64,000 nucleotides of DNA from JAAYCI01 sp031551695 (GTDB taxonomy: Bacteria > Bacillota > Clostridia > Oscillospirales > Ruminococcaceae): contig JAVBNG010000001.1 in assembly GCA_031551695.1 (NCBI GenBank), positions 62,001-126,000 of the forward strand. Direction: 5' to 3'. Below, piece by piece: positions 33,266 to 41,250 of this stretch. The notes beneath the pieces are model-generated. The model was given only the letters and a program-made list of their open reading frames with translations. It searched no databases and was not told the origin of the DNA. Position numbers and translations under genes: made by a program. The stretch's first letter is position 1. Each line of letters starts with the position of its first letter.

Positions 33266-34000
33266 CTAGCCGTACACAAGGGGCACGTCCGCGCCGGTGA
33301 TGCGTTTTGCAATGGCGTTGTACACAGACTGTTCGCGGCTCAGCTTCGGCAGCATGCCGCCGCCCGCGCCGGCCTTTTGGATGGCGGGCGATTCCGGCAC
33401 AACGCCCAGCAGCTGCGCGCCCACAATGTCGATGGCTTCGTCCAAATCGCGCAGCAGGCCGTCTGTAATCACACGGTCGCCGTCGATGCGGTTGAGCACA
33501 AGGTTCAGCTGCTTTTTTGGCGACCAAATCTCGTCCGCCACCAGCCGCCCGTCCCGCAGGCACACGGGGTCCGCCGTCAGCACCAAAATCACCCTGTGGG
33601 CGATGTCCACCGCTGCCGCAAAGCTTTCGCCCATGCCGGCGGCAACGTCCAGCACCATATAGTCGAAATGCGGCCGCACGCGGGTGTACAGGCCCTTCAG
33701 ATGGTCTTTTGTAATTACGCCGCCCTGGTAGGGCGCGGGCATGATGGTAAGGCCGGGGTAGGCGGGGCTTTTGATCATAGCCTTTTCCGGGTCCACGCGG
33801 CCAAGGAACACGTCCTCCGTGTCGAACACGGCCTCGCTGCTTACGCCGGCGATGATGTCCACGCTGCGCAGGCCGCTGTCCAGCTCCACCAGCAACACCT
33901 TTTTGCCCAGCATGGCCAGGGCCCCGGCGGTGTAAACCGACGTGGTGGACTTGCCCGTGCCGCCTTTGCCGGAGGTGAATGCAATCACTGTTGCGTCGAT
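33266..34000 (-). CDS. minD: MinD/ParA-family ATPase (septum-site type)
   Basis: About 244 aa. Deviant Walker A FTSGKGGTGKST, VLLVELDSGLRSVDII, YMVLDVAAG, LNRIDGDRV match MinD. No gene for MinC or MinE is adjacent. Start choice is odd: GGAGGTG lies at 34013-34007, ideally spaced for ATC at 34000 (giving an N-terminus of normal MinD length). The first standard in-frame starts are GTG 33988 (17 nt away) or GTG 34072 (poor site, adds 24 residues). The C-terminal amphipathic targeting helix is not obvious (ends GADVPLVYG), so membrane targeting is doubtful. The 34001-34232 gap has no other gene. Confidence 0.88.
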   Translation of the reverse strand: MDATVIAFTSGKGGTGKSTTSVYTAGALAMLGKKVLLVELDSGLRSVDIIAGVSSEAVFDTEDVFLGRVDPEKAMIKSPAYPGLTIMPAPYQGGVITKDHLKGLYTRVRPHFDYMVLDVAAGMGESFAAAVDIAHRVILVLTADPVCLRDGRLVADEIWSPKKQLNLVLNRIDGDRVITDGLLRDLDEAIDIVGAQLLGVVPESPAIQKAGAGGGMLPKLSREQSVYNAIAKRITGADVPLVYG

Positions 34001-34232
34001 GGAAAGCACCTCCGGGAAGTTGTTTTTGCAAAAAGCTGTTTGGCGGGCGCCCAAAAGCGATGCGGCGCGCACACCTTGCCGATACGATATATTGTAAAGT
34101 ATAGCAGAATTTCAGGCGCGGCACAAGAAAAATTTTGGAAATAATCACAAAAAACAGCGTGTTTCACGGCTTTGGCAGGCCGGAAAAACGCGCCGCTTTG
34201 CGGTGTTCTGTGTTAAACTGTGCCGGTGGCCG

Positions 34233-34814
34233 TTACGTTGCGGCGGCCAGGGTCTCCTCAATGCTTTCGCGCAAAACGCGGTACAGGGCGGACACAGGCA
34301 GGCCCATCACATTGTAGTAGCATCCGTCAATGCCGGTAATGAACTTGGCGGCCCAGCCCTGGATGGCGTATCCGCCGGCCTTGTCGTAGGGCTCTTTTGT
34401 TTTGATCACATCCTCAATCTCACTTGGCGGAATGAGGGCGAAGTTTACCACGGTGGTCTCGCAAAACTCTTTTTGCGCGCCGCCGGGCAGGCGCAGGGCA
34501 ACGCCGGTGTGCACGTTGTGGCTGCGGCAGGACAGGCTTTCCAACATACAGCGCGCCTCGGTTTCGCCCCGCGGCTTGCCCAGCATTTCTGTGCCGATGG
34601 CCACGATGGTGTCGCAGCCGATGACGATGTCGTTCGGGTGTGTTTCGGCCACCTTGGCCGCCTTGGCGTTTGCCACGGCGCGGGCGCTGGCCGTGGGGGC
34701 CACGGTGTACAGCGCGGCCTCGTCGATGCCGGCCTCCTCCACCTCAAAATTGGCCGTCACCAGCTTCAGCAGCTCGTGCCGGCGCGGGCTTTTGGACGCT
34801 AAGATGATTTTCAT
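34233..34814 (-). CDS. maf: Maf-family nucleoside triphosphate pyrophosphatase
   Basis: 193 aa. MKIILASKSPRRHELL, VIGCDTIVAI, and EPYDKAGGYAIQGWAAKFI are the Maf signature. Hydrolyses dTTP/UTP or modified nucleotides, a house-cleaning enzyme. Start ATG 34814 with AGGAGG; 10 bp after dut, an operon of two nucleotide-sanitising enzymes. Confidence 0.96.
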   Translation of the reverse strand: MKIILASKSPRRHELLKLVTANFEVEEAGIDEAALYTVAPTASARAVANAKAAKVAETHPNDIVIGCDTIVAIGTEMLGKPRGETEARCMLESLSCRSHNVHTGVALRLPGGAQKEFCETTVVNFALIPPSEIEDVIKTKEPYDKAGGYAIQGWAAKFITGIDGCYYNVMGLPVSALYRVLRESIEETLAAAT

Positions 34815-34824
34815 ACGGTTCCTC

Positions 34825-35274
34825 CTATTCAGAGCCCGTGGAGCCGAAGCCCCCGGCGCCGCGCGCCGTGCCGGACAGTTCTTCACATTCAGCCACTTCC
34901 GGCGTCAACACCGGCATCACCAGCAGCTGCGCAATGCGTTCGCCGTGGCGCAGCACCACGGTTTCGGCAGACAAATTCACCATGGGGGCCTGCACTTCGC
35001 CGCGGTAGTCGGACTCGATGACGCCCACACCGTTTGCCATGGCAAGGCCGGCATTGAGCGCCGTGCCGCTGCGGGCGAACACCAGGCCCACCGTGTTTTC
35101 CCCGGGCAGCTCCATGGCAAGGCCCGTGGGCACCAGCTTGCGCTCCATGGGGGCAAGGGAAACGCCCTCCTCGCCGCAGCACACCCGCAAATCGTACCCG
35201 GCGCTGCCGGGTGTGGCGCGCGCGGGCAGGGCGGCGGCCTCGTTCAGCTTTTTGAATTTCAGCTTGGTTTCCAT
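34825..35274 (-). CDS. dut: dUTP diphosphatase
   Basis: 149 aa with the five dUTPase motifs: GSAGYDLRV, FARSGTALN, GVIESDYRGEV, HGERIAQLLV, and RGAGGFGSTG. Removes dUTP and supplies dUMP. AAGGAGG upstream of ATG 35274. Confidence 0.97.
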   Translation of the reverse strand: METKLKFKKLNEAAALPARATPGSAGYDLRVCCGEEGVSLAPMERKLVPTGLAMELPGENTVGLVFARSGTALNAGLAMANGVGVIESDYRGEVQAPMVNLSAETVVLRHGERIAQLLVMPVLTPEVAECEELSGTARGAGGFGSTGSE

Positions 35275-35336
35275 CAGTGGGTTGCCTCCTTATTTATGGC
35301 AATGGCTGGCAACGGCTCAAGTCCGGCTGTAGCAGG

Positions 35337-37601
35337 CTATCCGCCCGTGCCTTTCTGGTACAGCCCGCGGGTGAACGCGCCGGAGGCTTTTTTGCCCTGC
35401 CGGTACGCGTCAATGACGTCCGCCGCCTCGTCCCGCGTTTCCCGCGTGAAAAACAGGGTGACGGTGTCGGTGGGGAACTCGTCTAAGATATCCGCCGTCC
35501 ACAGGGGCACAGGGTTGTAGATTTCGCGCGTCACCCCGTCGCAGGTGAGGGCGCTGCGCTCACCCTTGCGGTCCGTAAGGGTGGCCGTTCTGCCGCATTT
35601 CGCGCAGGTGGCCACGTTTTTTACCGGGCACGCCCGGGTAAGCATCACGGGCAAATGGCCGTAGCAAATGGCGTCGAGCTTTGGCGCGCCTGCTGTTTTT
35701 GCCGCGTCTGCCAGCGCCTGCATCTGGCGGAAGCTGAGCTCAAAAGAGAGCGTCGCCGCCTCGCAGCCCAGCGCAGCCGCAGTTTTGGCCGCTTCAGCGT
35801 TTGCAATGTTGAGGCCGAAGCCGCCGGAAAACCGCGCGCTGCCGCACAGGGGGAAATGGGCAAGGTTTTGCGCCTCGAAGCCGTGGAATCCCATGGAATG
35901 CGCCTGCTCCACGGCCGTCTTTATCGCGTCTTCCGCAAAGGGAAACACCGCCCGCGGCAGGGAAAGCCATGTGCGTTCGCGCAAATGTTCCGGTACATTT
36001 GCCGCCTCGGCCAGTGGGAAAATGAATTCGCGGCAGGCGTCCGCCGCGCTGGGCGGCGTTTGCGCCACGCCGGCAAACCGCGCCCGCAGGGCCGGCGCCC
36101 GGCTTGTCAGTATCGCGCGGCGCGCGGCGCTCGGGTGCAGGGCGCTGGTTTGCGCCGTTGATTTGAGGCCGGTGCCCGATAGCGCGGTATCGTGCCGCTT
36201 TGCGGCGCTCGGGCGCGGGAAATTGGTTTCTGTCTTTGGTTCAAAGCGAGTGGGGGAAACAGCAATTGAGACATCCCCAATCTCCCGCCCCACAGCCGCA
36301 TCGCGCACTTGCAGCAGTTCCTCCAGCGCCGCACGGCGCAGGGCGCTCACGGCGGCGGGCGGCGCCTGCATGCCGTTTGCCTCCACGGCGATGTCCGCTT
36401 CCGACGCACTTGCAAAAAACGGCGTGACGCCGGTTTTTTCAAGGGCCGCGCGCAGGGCGGCGGTGTTTGCCGCCGCGTCCGCCGCCATGGGGGCAAGCGG
36501 CGCAAACAGGCACTGTTCCACCCGGTTTGTGCCGTCCGTTACGGTCAGAATGCCGGTGGCGTTTGCGGGGGCGCTTTCGCCCACTGTAGCGGTTTTCACC
36601 GTGTCCGCGTCTTCGTTAAAAAGCGTCAGTGCCATGTGCACCGGCACGCGCGGGGCTTCCCGGCGGTACAGTTCCCGCGCGGCGGCCTTCGCCTTTTTTT
36701 CGGCCTTGGCCTCGCCTGGCGGCTTTTCAGAAAACATGCCGCAATCCTTGCCGGTGAACCAGCCGTCCGTCAGCCCGCCGCGGGAAAACACCCGCTGCAA
36801 CAGGTCCACATCAAATGGTTCGCCCGCCAGCGCCTGTTTGGCGCTGTGCACGGCCAGGGCGCAATACTCCGGCCCGCGCAGGCGGCCTTCGATTTTTGCC
36901 GACGCCACGCCCAGCTGTTCCAGCCGGGGCAGGGCGTATAAAATGGAGAGGTCCTTCAGGGAAAGATGGTAGGCCTCAGTGGCGAAGGTGGCTCCAGCCG
37001 TGAGGGGTAATCTGCACGGCGAGGCGCAGGCCCCGCGGTTTGCGCTGCGGCCGCCCCAAAAGGCGCTCATGTAGCACTGGCCGCTCATGGAAACGCACAG
37101 CGCCCCGTGCACGAACACTTCCACCTCCACGCCGCATTTGGCGGCGGCTTCGGCGGTTTTGGCAATTTCCCCCTCGCGCATTTCCCGCGCGAGGATCACC
37201 CGGGCAAAGCCGAGGCGCGCCAGCGTTTGCACACCGGCGGCGGAATGCACGCTCATCTGGGTAGAGGCGTGCAGCGGCACTTCGGGCAAGTGGCGGCGCA
37301 GCAGGCCCGCCGCGCCAAGGTCCTGCACAATGAACGCGTCGCACCCGGCGCGGGCAAAGGCGGTGGCCAAGCGCAAAAAATCGGCCTCGCGCCCGGGCAA
37401 TACCAGCGTGTTCACGGCGGCGTACACGCCGCAGTTTCGCGCCTTGCAAAAGGCCACGGCGGCGGTAATGCCCTCTTCGTCGAAATTTTCGGCCCCGCCG
37501 CGGGCGTTAAACCCCTTTGCCCCAAGATAAACGCAATCGGCGCCGCTGAAAACAGCGGCGCGCAGCATGTCGGTGTTTCCGGCGGGGGCCAATATTTCCA
37601 T
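35337..37601 (-). CDS. U32-family peptidase / RlhA-type hydroxylation protein
   Basis: 754 aa. MEILAPAGNTDMLRAAVFSG, NFDEEGITAAVAFC, PLHASTQMSVHS, and the Cys cluster SGQCYMSAFWGGRSANRGAC place it in peptidase U32. A C-terminal DUF3656-like half ends with AICYGHLPVMLTRACPVKN and CAKCGRT. The E. coli relative RlhA helps hydroxylate 23S rRNA C2501. Residues ~461-503 are low-complexity and coded by two pieces of a GC-rich repeat family, an in-frame insertion. No gene overlaps; 62 bp before dut. Confidence 0.92.
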   Translation of the reverse strand: MEILAPAGNTDMLRAAVFSGADCVYLGAKGFNARGGAENFDEEGITAAVAFCKARNCGVYAAVNTLVLPGREADFLRLATAFARAGCDAFIVQDLGAAGLLRRHLPEVPLHASTQMSVHSAAGVQTLARLGFARVILAREMREGEIAKTAEAAAKCGVEVEVFVHGALCVSMSGQCYMSAFWGGRSANRGACASPCRLPLTAGATFATEAYHLSLKDLSILYALPRLEQLGVASAKIEGRLRGPEYCALAVHSAKQALAGEPFDVDLLQRVFSRGGLTDGWFTGKDCGMFSEKPPGEAKAEKKAKAAARELYRREAPRVPVHMALTLFNEDADTVKTATVGESAPANATGILTVTDGTNRVEQCLFAPLAPMAADAAANTAALRAALEKTGVTPFFASASEADIAVEANGMQAPPAAVSALRRAALEELLQVRDAAVGREIGDVSIAVSPTRFEPKTETNFPRPSAAKRHDTALSGTGLKSTAQTSALHPSAARRAILTSRAPALRARFAGVAQTPPSAADACREFIFPLAEAANVPEHLRERTWLSLPRAVFPFAEDAIKTAVEQAHSMGFHGFEAQNLAHFPLCGSARFSGGFGLNIANAEAAKTAAALGCEAATLSFELSFRQMQALADAAKTAGAPKLDAICYGHLPVMLTRACPVKNVATCAKCGRTATLTDRKGERSALTCDGVTREIYNPVPLWTADILDEFPTDTVTLFFTRETRDEAADVIDAYRQGKKASGAFTRGLYQKGTGG
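36092..36219 (-). repeat. two copies of GC-rich repeat family 2 inside the U32 peptidase gene
   Basis: On the coding strand CCCGAGCGCCGC-AAAGCGGCACGATAC (around 36219-36180) and CCCTGCACCCGAGCGCCGC...GCGATACTGACA (around 36141-36092). Related copies lie at 37889-37940 and 46932-46986. Length change keeps the frame. Confidence 0.75.
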
Positions 37602-37690
37602 TAAAAATCACCTGGGTGTGCACGGTAAAATCCAAACAGCTATGGCGGGCTTTGGCGTGCGGGTCCTGTCATGGGGGATGTCCTCTCTCC

Positions 37691-37734
37691 CGGCATTGCG
37701 CCGGCTTTGCGGGCGATATACCGGCGCAATGCCG
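37691..37734. repeat. 14-bp inverted repeat, intergenic
   Basis: CGGCATTGCGCCGG, 16-nt loop, CCGGCGCAATGCCG. Lies in the 37602-37940 gap between zapA and the U32 gene, which shows no coding sequence. Confidence 0.75.
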
Positions 37735-37888
37735 ACCTGCCAAAGAAATGGCCTACCGGCTTCATTTTGTCCGAACACACCCCCGCACCACCCGCTCCCG
37801 AGCTTGAAAAATGCAGTTCGAAACCCGGCTGCCGAACAAGCATTTCAATTCCCAGACCCGCCCCAGACAGGCGGCGCAAGCAGGCCGC

Positions 37889-37940
37889 TTGCGCCCGAGC
37901 GCCGCAAGGCGGCGCGATACCGGCAGCCGCGGCACGCGGC
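37889..37940 (+). repeat. GC-rich repeat family 2, abutting the zapA stop
   Basis: Reads GCGCCCGAGCGCCGC-AAGGCGGCGCGATAC, then CGGCAGCCGCGGCACGCGG; the next bases are the zapA stop codon. An internal GCGCCGC/GCGGCGC hairpin can form. Confidence 0.7.
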
Positions 37941-38456
37941 CTACAGGTCCTCCAGCCCTATCTGGTTTTCGTCCACTTCAATGGGGCTGTCCAGCCCGGC
38001 GTCGGAAGCGGGGCGCACCGGCGGCGCAATGGGGATCACCGGCGTTTGCGGCGGCGTGTTTTCCTCCGGCAGGTGCAGCTCCGAATTCAGCGGCGACGGC
38101 CGCTTCGAGCTTTTGTCCGCCTGGCGCTCGTAGGCGGTCAGCTCCCGCCGCAGGCGCGCGGCTTCGCGCTTGGCTTCTTCCGCCGCAATTTTCGCCTTGG
38201 CGGCGTCCTCCAAATAATCCTGCAGCTGGGCGCGCATATTGTCCGCCCCAAAGGCGTTTTTCTCGGCCTCGTCCAAATAGGCCAGCGCCGTTACAATGGC
38301 CGCCGACGCGATGGACGCGTTCGGCGCTTCCATCATCACCTGGTTCATGTCAGTGTCCAGCCGCTCGGCCAGGCCAACCAGATATTCCTCGGAGTCGTTT
38401 GTAGACACCACGTAGGCAGAGCCGCATATTTGCAGTTTCACTTTATGTGTCGGCAT
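37941..38456 (-). CDS. zapA: cell division protein ZapA
   Basis: 171 aa. ZapA domain 1-95: VKLQICGSAYVVSTNDSEEYLVGLAERLD, ASIASAAIVTALAYLDEAEK, followed by a coiled coil (ARAQLQDYLEDAAKAK..., RREL) and a Pro-rich acidic tail longer than usual. Cross-links FtsZ filaments at the division ring. Start ATG 38456 with GGAAGGGG upstream. Confidence 0.88.
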   Translation of the reverse strand: MPTHKVKLQICGSAYVVSTNDSEEYLVGLAERLDTDMNQVMMEAPNASIASAAIVTALAYLDEAEKNAFGADNMRAQLQDYLEDAAKAKIAAEEAKREAARLRRELTAYERQADKSSKRPSPLNSELHLPEENTPPQTPVIPIAPPVRPASDAGLDSPIEVDENQIGLEDL

Positions 38457-38691
38457 GTCGTCCCCTTCCCAGCGGCTTACCAAAACCGCTTGCGAAACCA
38501 TATCACTAAAATTTTACACGATCTTCTCATCACAAGATAGTATAGTATAAATTGGGCAAAAATAAAACCCCCCATTGCTGTGGATTTTCATTGTTCTACA
38601 AAAAGCGTGGCCATGAGCGCGAAAACATTGTGAAACGCCTGTCAACCGCGCTTTTTGCGCCGCTTTCGGCGGCGCGAAGGCCGTGTGGGCC

Positions 38692-38720
38692 TTGTGCGCG
38701 GCACGGTTTTTTGGTATAAT
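38692..38720 (+). promoter_or_regulatory. promoter of glgP
   Basis: TTGTGC (38692-38697), 17 bp, TATAAT (38715-38720). The 38457-38791 gap also has a GC-rich hairpin near 38650-38680 (GCGCC-GCTTTC-GGCGC) and nothing coding. Confidence 0.75.
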
Positions 38721-38791
38721 CGTCATAAGTTTATCAATGTGACGTTTTGCCGCTTTTTGTAGCACGAAGCGCCGGGGTAAGGAGTAGGGAA

Positions 38792-41209
38792 GTGTTTAGC
38801 ACGAAACAGAAATATACAAAAAAAGATTTTGAAAAATTGCTGCAACAGCGGCTTTTGAGTGAGTTTCACACGGATTTGAACTCTGCCACGGACGAACAGC
38901 TGTACCGGGCGCTGGCGCAAATCACCCGCCGCATTTTAAGCGACGGGCGCAAGGCGTTCATGTCCCATGTGTACGGCAACAACGAAAAGCAGGTGTATTA
39001 CCTGTGCATCGAGTTTTTGCTGGGGCGCAGCCTGCGGGACAATTTGTCGAACCTGGGGTTGTGGGACGTTTCCGCCTCTGTGCTGGCCGACTACGGCGTG
39101 AAGCTGGACAGCGTGTTTGAGCAGGAGCCGGACGCCGGCCTTGGCAACGGGGGCCTTGGGCGGCTGGCGGCGTGCTATATGGACGGCATGGCCACCACGG
39201 ATATTCCGGGCCACGGCTATTCCATTTTGTACGAGTACGGCATTTTCAAGCAGGCCATCGAGGGCGGCTGGCAGCAGGAGCTGGCCGACAACTGGCTGCC
39301 CGGCGGCGGTGTGTGGCTGAAACAGCACCCGGAAAGCACCATCGAGGTGCGCTTCGACGGTGAGATCAACGAGATTTGGGACGGCACCTTCCACCAGGTG
39401 GAGCACGTGAAATACACCACGGTGAAGGCAGTGCCCAGCGATATGTATATCTCCGGCTACCAATCGGCCGGGGTTTCGAAGCTGCGCCTGTGGGAGGCGA
39501 AGGCCCCCGGCTTTGACATGGGCGCCTTCAACGCGGGGGAATATTCCTCCGCCATGACGCAAAACGCCAGCGTGGAGCTGATTTCGAAGGTGCTGTACCC
39601 CAACGACAACCACGTGGAGGGCAAAATTCTGCGCCTGCGCCAGCAGTATTTCCTGTCGGCGGCCAGTATTGGCGACATTGTGAAAAAGCACCTGAGCCAG
39701 TATGGCACCATGGACAATTTTGCCGATAAAGTCGCCATCCACATCAACGACACCCACCCCACCCTCGCCATTCCGGAGCTGATGCGCATTTTGCTGGACG
39801 AATGCGGCTACACGTGGGACAAATCGGCCCAAATATGCAAAAACACCTTCGCTTACACCAACCACACCGTGATGAGCGAGGCGCTGGAAAAATGGAACGT
39901 GGACCTTTTCCGCCGCACGCTGCCGCGCATTTACAGCATCGTGCAGGAGATGGACCGCCACGCCCGGGCGGAGTTTGAGAAGAAATTCCCCGGCGACGAG
40001 GGCAAAATCAACTACATGGCCCTCATTGGGGACAACGAGGTGCGCATGGCCAACATCTGCTGCTACGCCACCCATTCCATCAACGGCGTGTCGAAGCTGC
40101 ACAGCGAAATCATCAAGAAAACGGTGTTCCACGATTATTTCCTCTTCAGCCCGGAAAAGTTCACCAACGTCACCAACGGCATCGCCTACCGCCGCTGGCT
40201 GCTGCAGGCAAACCCGCTGCTGACGGACCTTTTGGAGGGCGTCATCGGCGGCGGCTTCAAGAAAAACGCCTCCGAGCTGGCGAAGCTGGCCAAGTTCCGC
40301 GACGACGAGGAGATTTTGGCGCGCCTTGGCGAAGTGAAGCACCAGAACAAACAACTGTTTGCCGAGCATCTGGCCCAGAAAGCCAATATTGCCATCGACC
40401 CGGATTCCATGTTCGACTGCCAGGTGAAGCGCATGCACGAATACAAGCGCCAGCACCTGAACGCGCTGAACATCGCGGCGGAATACCTGCACCTGAAAAA
40501 CGACCCGAATGCCGATTTTGTGCCCAAAACTTACATTTTTGCGGCCAAGGCGGCGCCGGGCTATTACATGGCGAAGCAGATGATCCGCCTGATTTGCAAG
40601 CTGGGTGATTTGATCGATGCCGACCCCGCCGTGCGCGAAAAGCTGCGCGTGGTGTATTTGGTGGATTATAACGTGACTACCAGCGAGCGCCTGATGCCAG
40701 CCAGCGAGGTGAGCGAGCAAATCAGCCTGGCCGGCACCGAGGCCAGCGGCACGGGCAATATGAAGTTTATGCTGAACGGCGCGGTGACGCTGGGCACCTA
40801 CGACGGCGCGAACATCGAGATTGCGGAAGCCGCCGGCGCGCCGAACTTTGTGCAGTTCGGCCTGCTTAGCGAAGACGTGGATAAGCTGAAGGCGCAGGGC
40901 TACCACCCCGGCGCCTACCTTGCGGGCGACACCGTGGCCTGCGAGGTGCTGGACTTTTTGGCCAAGGGCTTCAGTGGCGAAACCTTCAACGACATCGTGG
41001 ACAATTTAAAAACTTCGGACCCGTACATGGTGCTGGCCGATTTTGCCGACTATCGCCGCGCCCAGGCGCAAATTTCCGCCATGTACAAGGCGCTCGGCAA
41101 GTGGAACAGCATGAGCCTGATGAACATCGCGGGCAGCGGCGTGTTTTCCGCCGACCGCGCCGTGATGGAGTATGCGGATGATATCTGGAAGGTAAGGCCC
41201 GTAAGGTAG
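38792..41209 (+). CDS. glgP: glycogen/maltodextrin phosphorylase
   Basis: 805 aa, standard length. QVYYLCIEFLLGRSLRDNL, DAGLGNGGLGRLAACYMD, FDCQVKRMHEYKRQ, and the PLP site EASGTGNMKFMLNGA (Lys658). Releases glucose-1-phosphate from alpha-1,4-glucans. Start is GTG 38792 with AAGGAG 8-10 nt upstream; the frame runs back to 38747 without a ribosome site. Followed by an amylase, a glycogen/maltodextrin degradation pair. Confidence 0.97.
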   Translation: MFSTKQKYTKKDFEKLLQQRLLSEFHTDLNSATDEQLYRALAQITRRILSDGRKAFMSHVYGNNEKQVYYLCIEFLLGRSLRDNLSNLGLWDVSASVLADYGVKLDSVFEQEPDAGLGNGGLGRLAACYMDGMATTDIPGHGYSILYEYGIFKQAIEGGWQQELADNWLPGGGVWLKQHPESTIEVRFDGEINEIWDGTFHQVEHVKYTTVKAVPSDMYISGYQSAGVSKLRLWEAKAPGFDMGAFNAGEYSSAMTQNASVELISKVLYPNDNHVEGKILRLRQQYFLSAASIGDIVKKHLSQYGTMDNFADKVAIHINDTHPTLAIPELMRILLDECGYTWDKSAQICKNTFAYTNHTVMSEALEKWNVDLFRRTLPRIYSIVQEMDRHARAEFEKKFPGDEGKINYMALIGDNEVRMANICCYATHSINGVSKLHSEIIKKTVFHDYFLFSPEKFTNVTNGIAYRRWLLQANPLLTDLLEGVIGGGFKKNASELAKLAKFRDDEEILARLGEVKHQNKQLFAEHLAQKANIAIDPDSMFDCQVKRMHEYKRQHLNALNIAAEYLHLKNDPNADFVPKTYIFAAKAAPGYYMAKQMIRLICKLGDLIDADPAVREKLRVVYLVDYNVTTSERLMPASEVSEQISLAGTEASGTGNMKFMLNGAVTLGTYDGANIEIAEAAGAPNFVQFGLLSEDVDKLKAQGYHPGAYLAGDTVACEVLDFLAKGFSGETFNDIVDNLKTSDPYMVLADFADYRRAQAQISAMYKALGKWNSMSLMNIAGSGVFSADRAVMEYADDIWKVRPVR

Positions 41210-41250
41210 AATTGGTAAGGTGCGGATTATTTAAGAAAAGCGGACGACAT

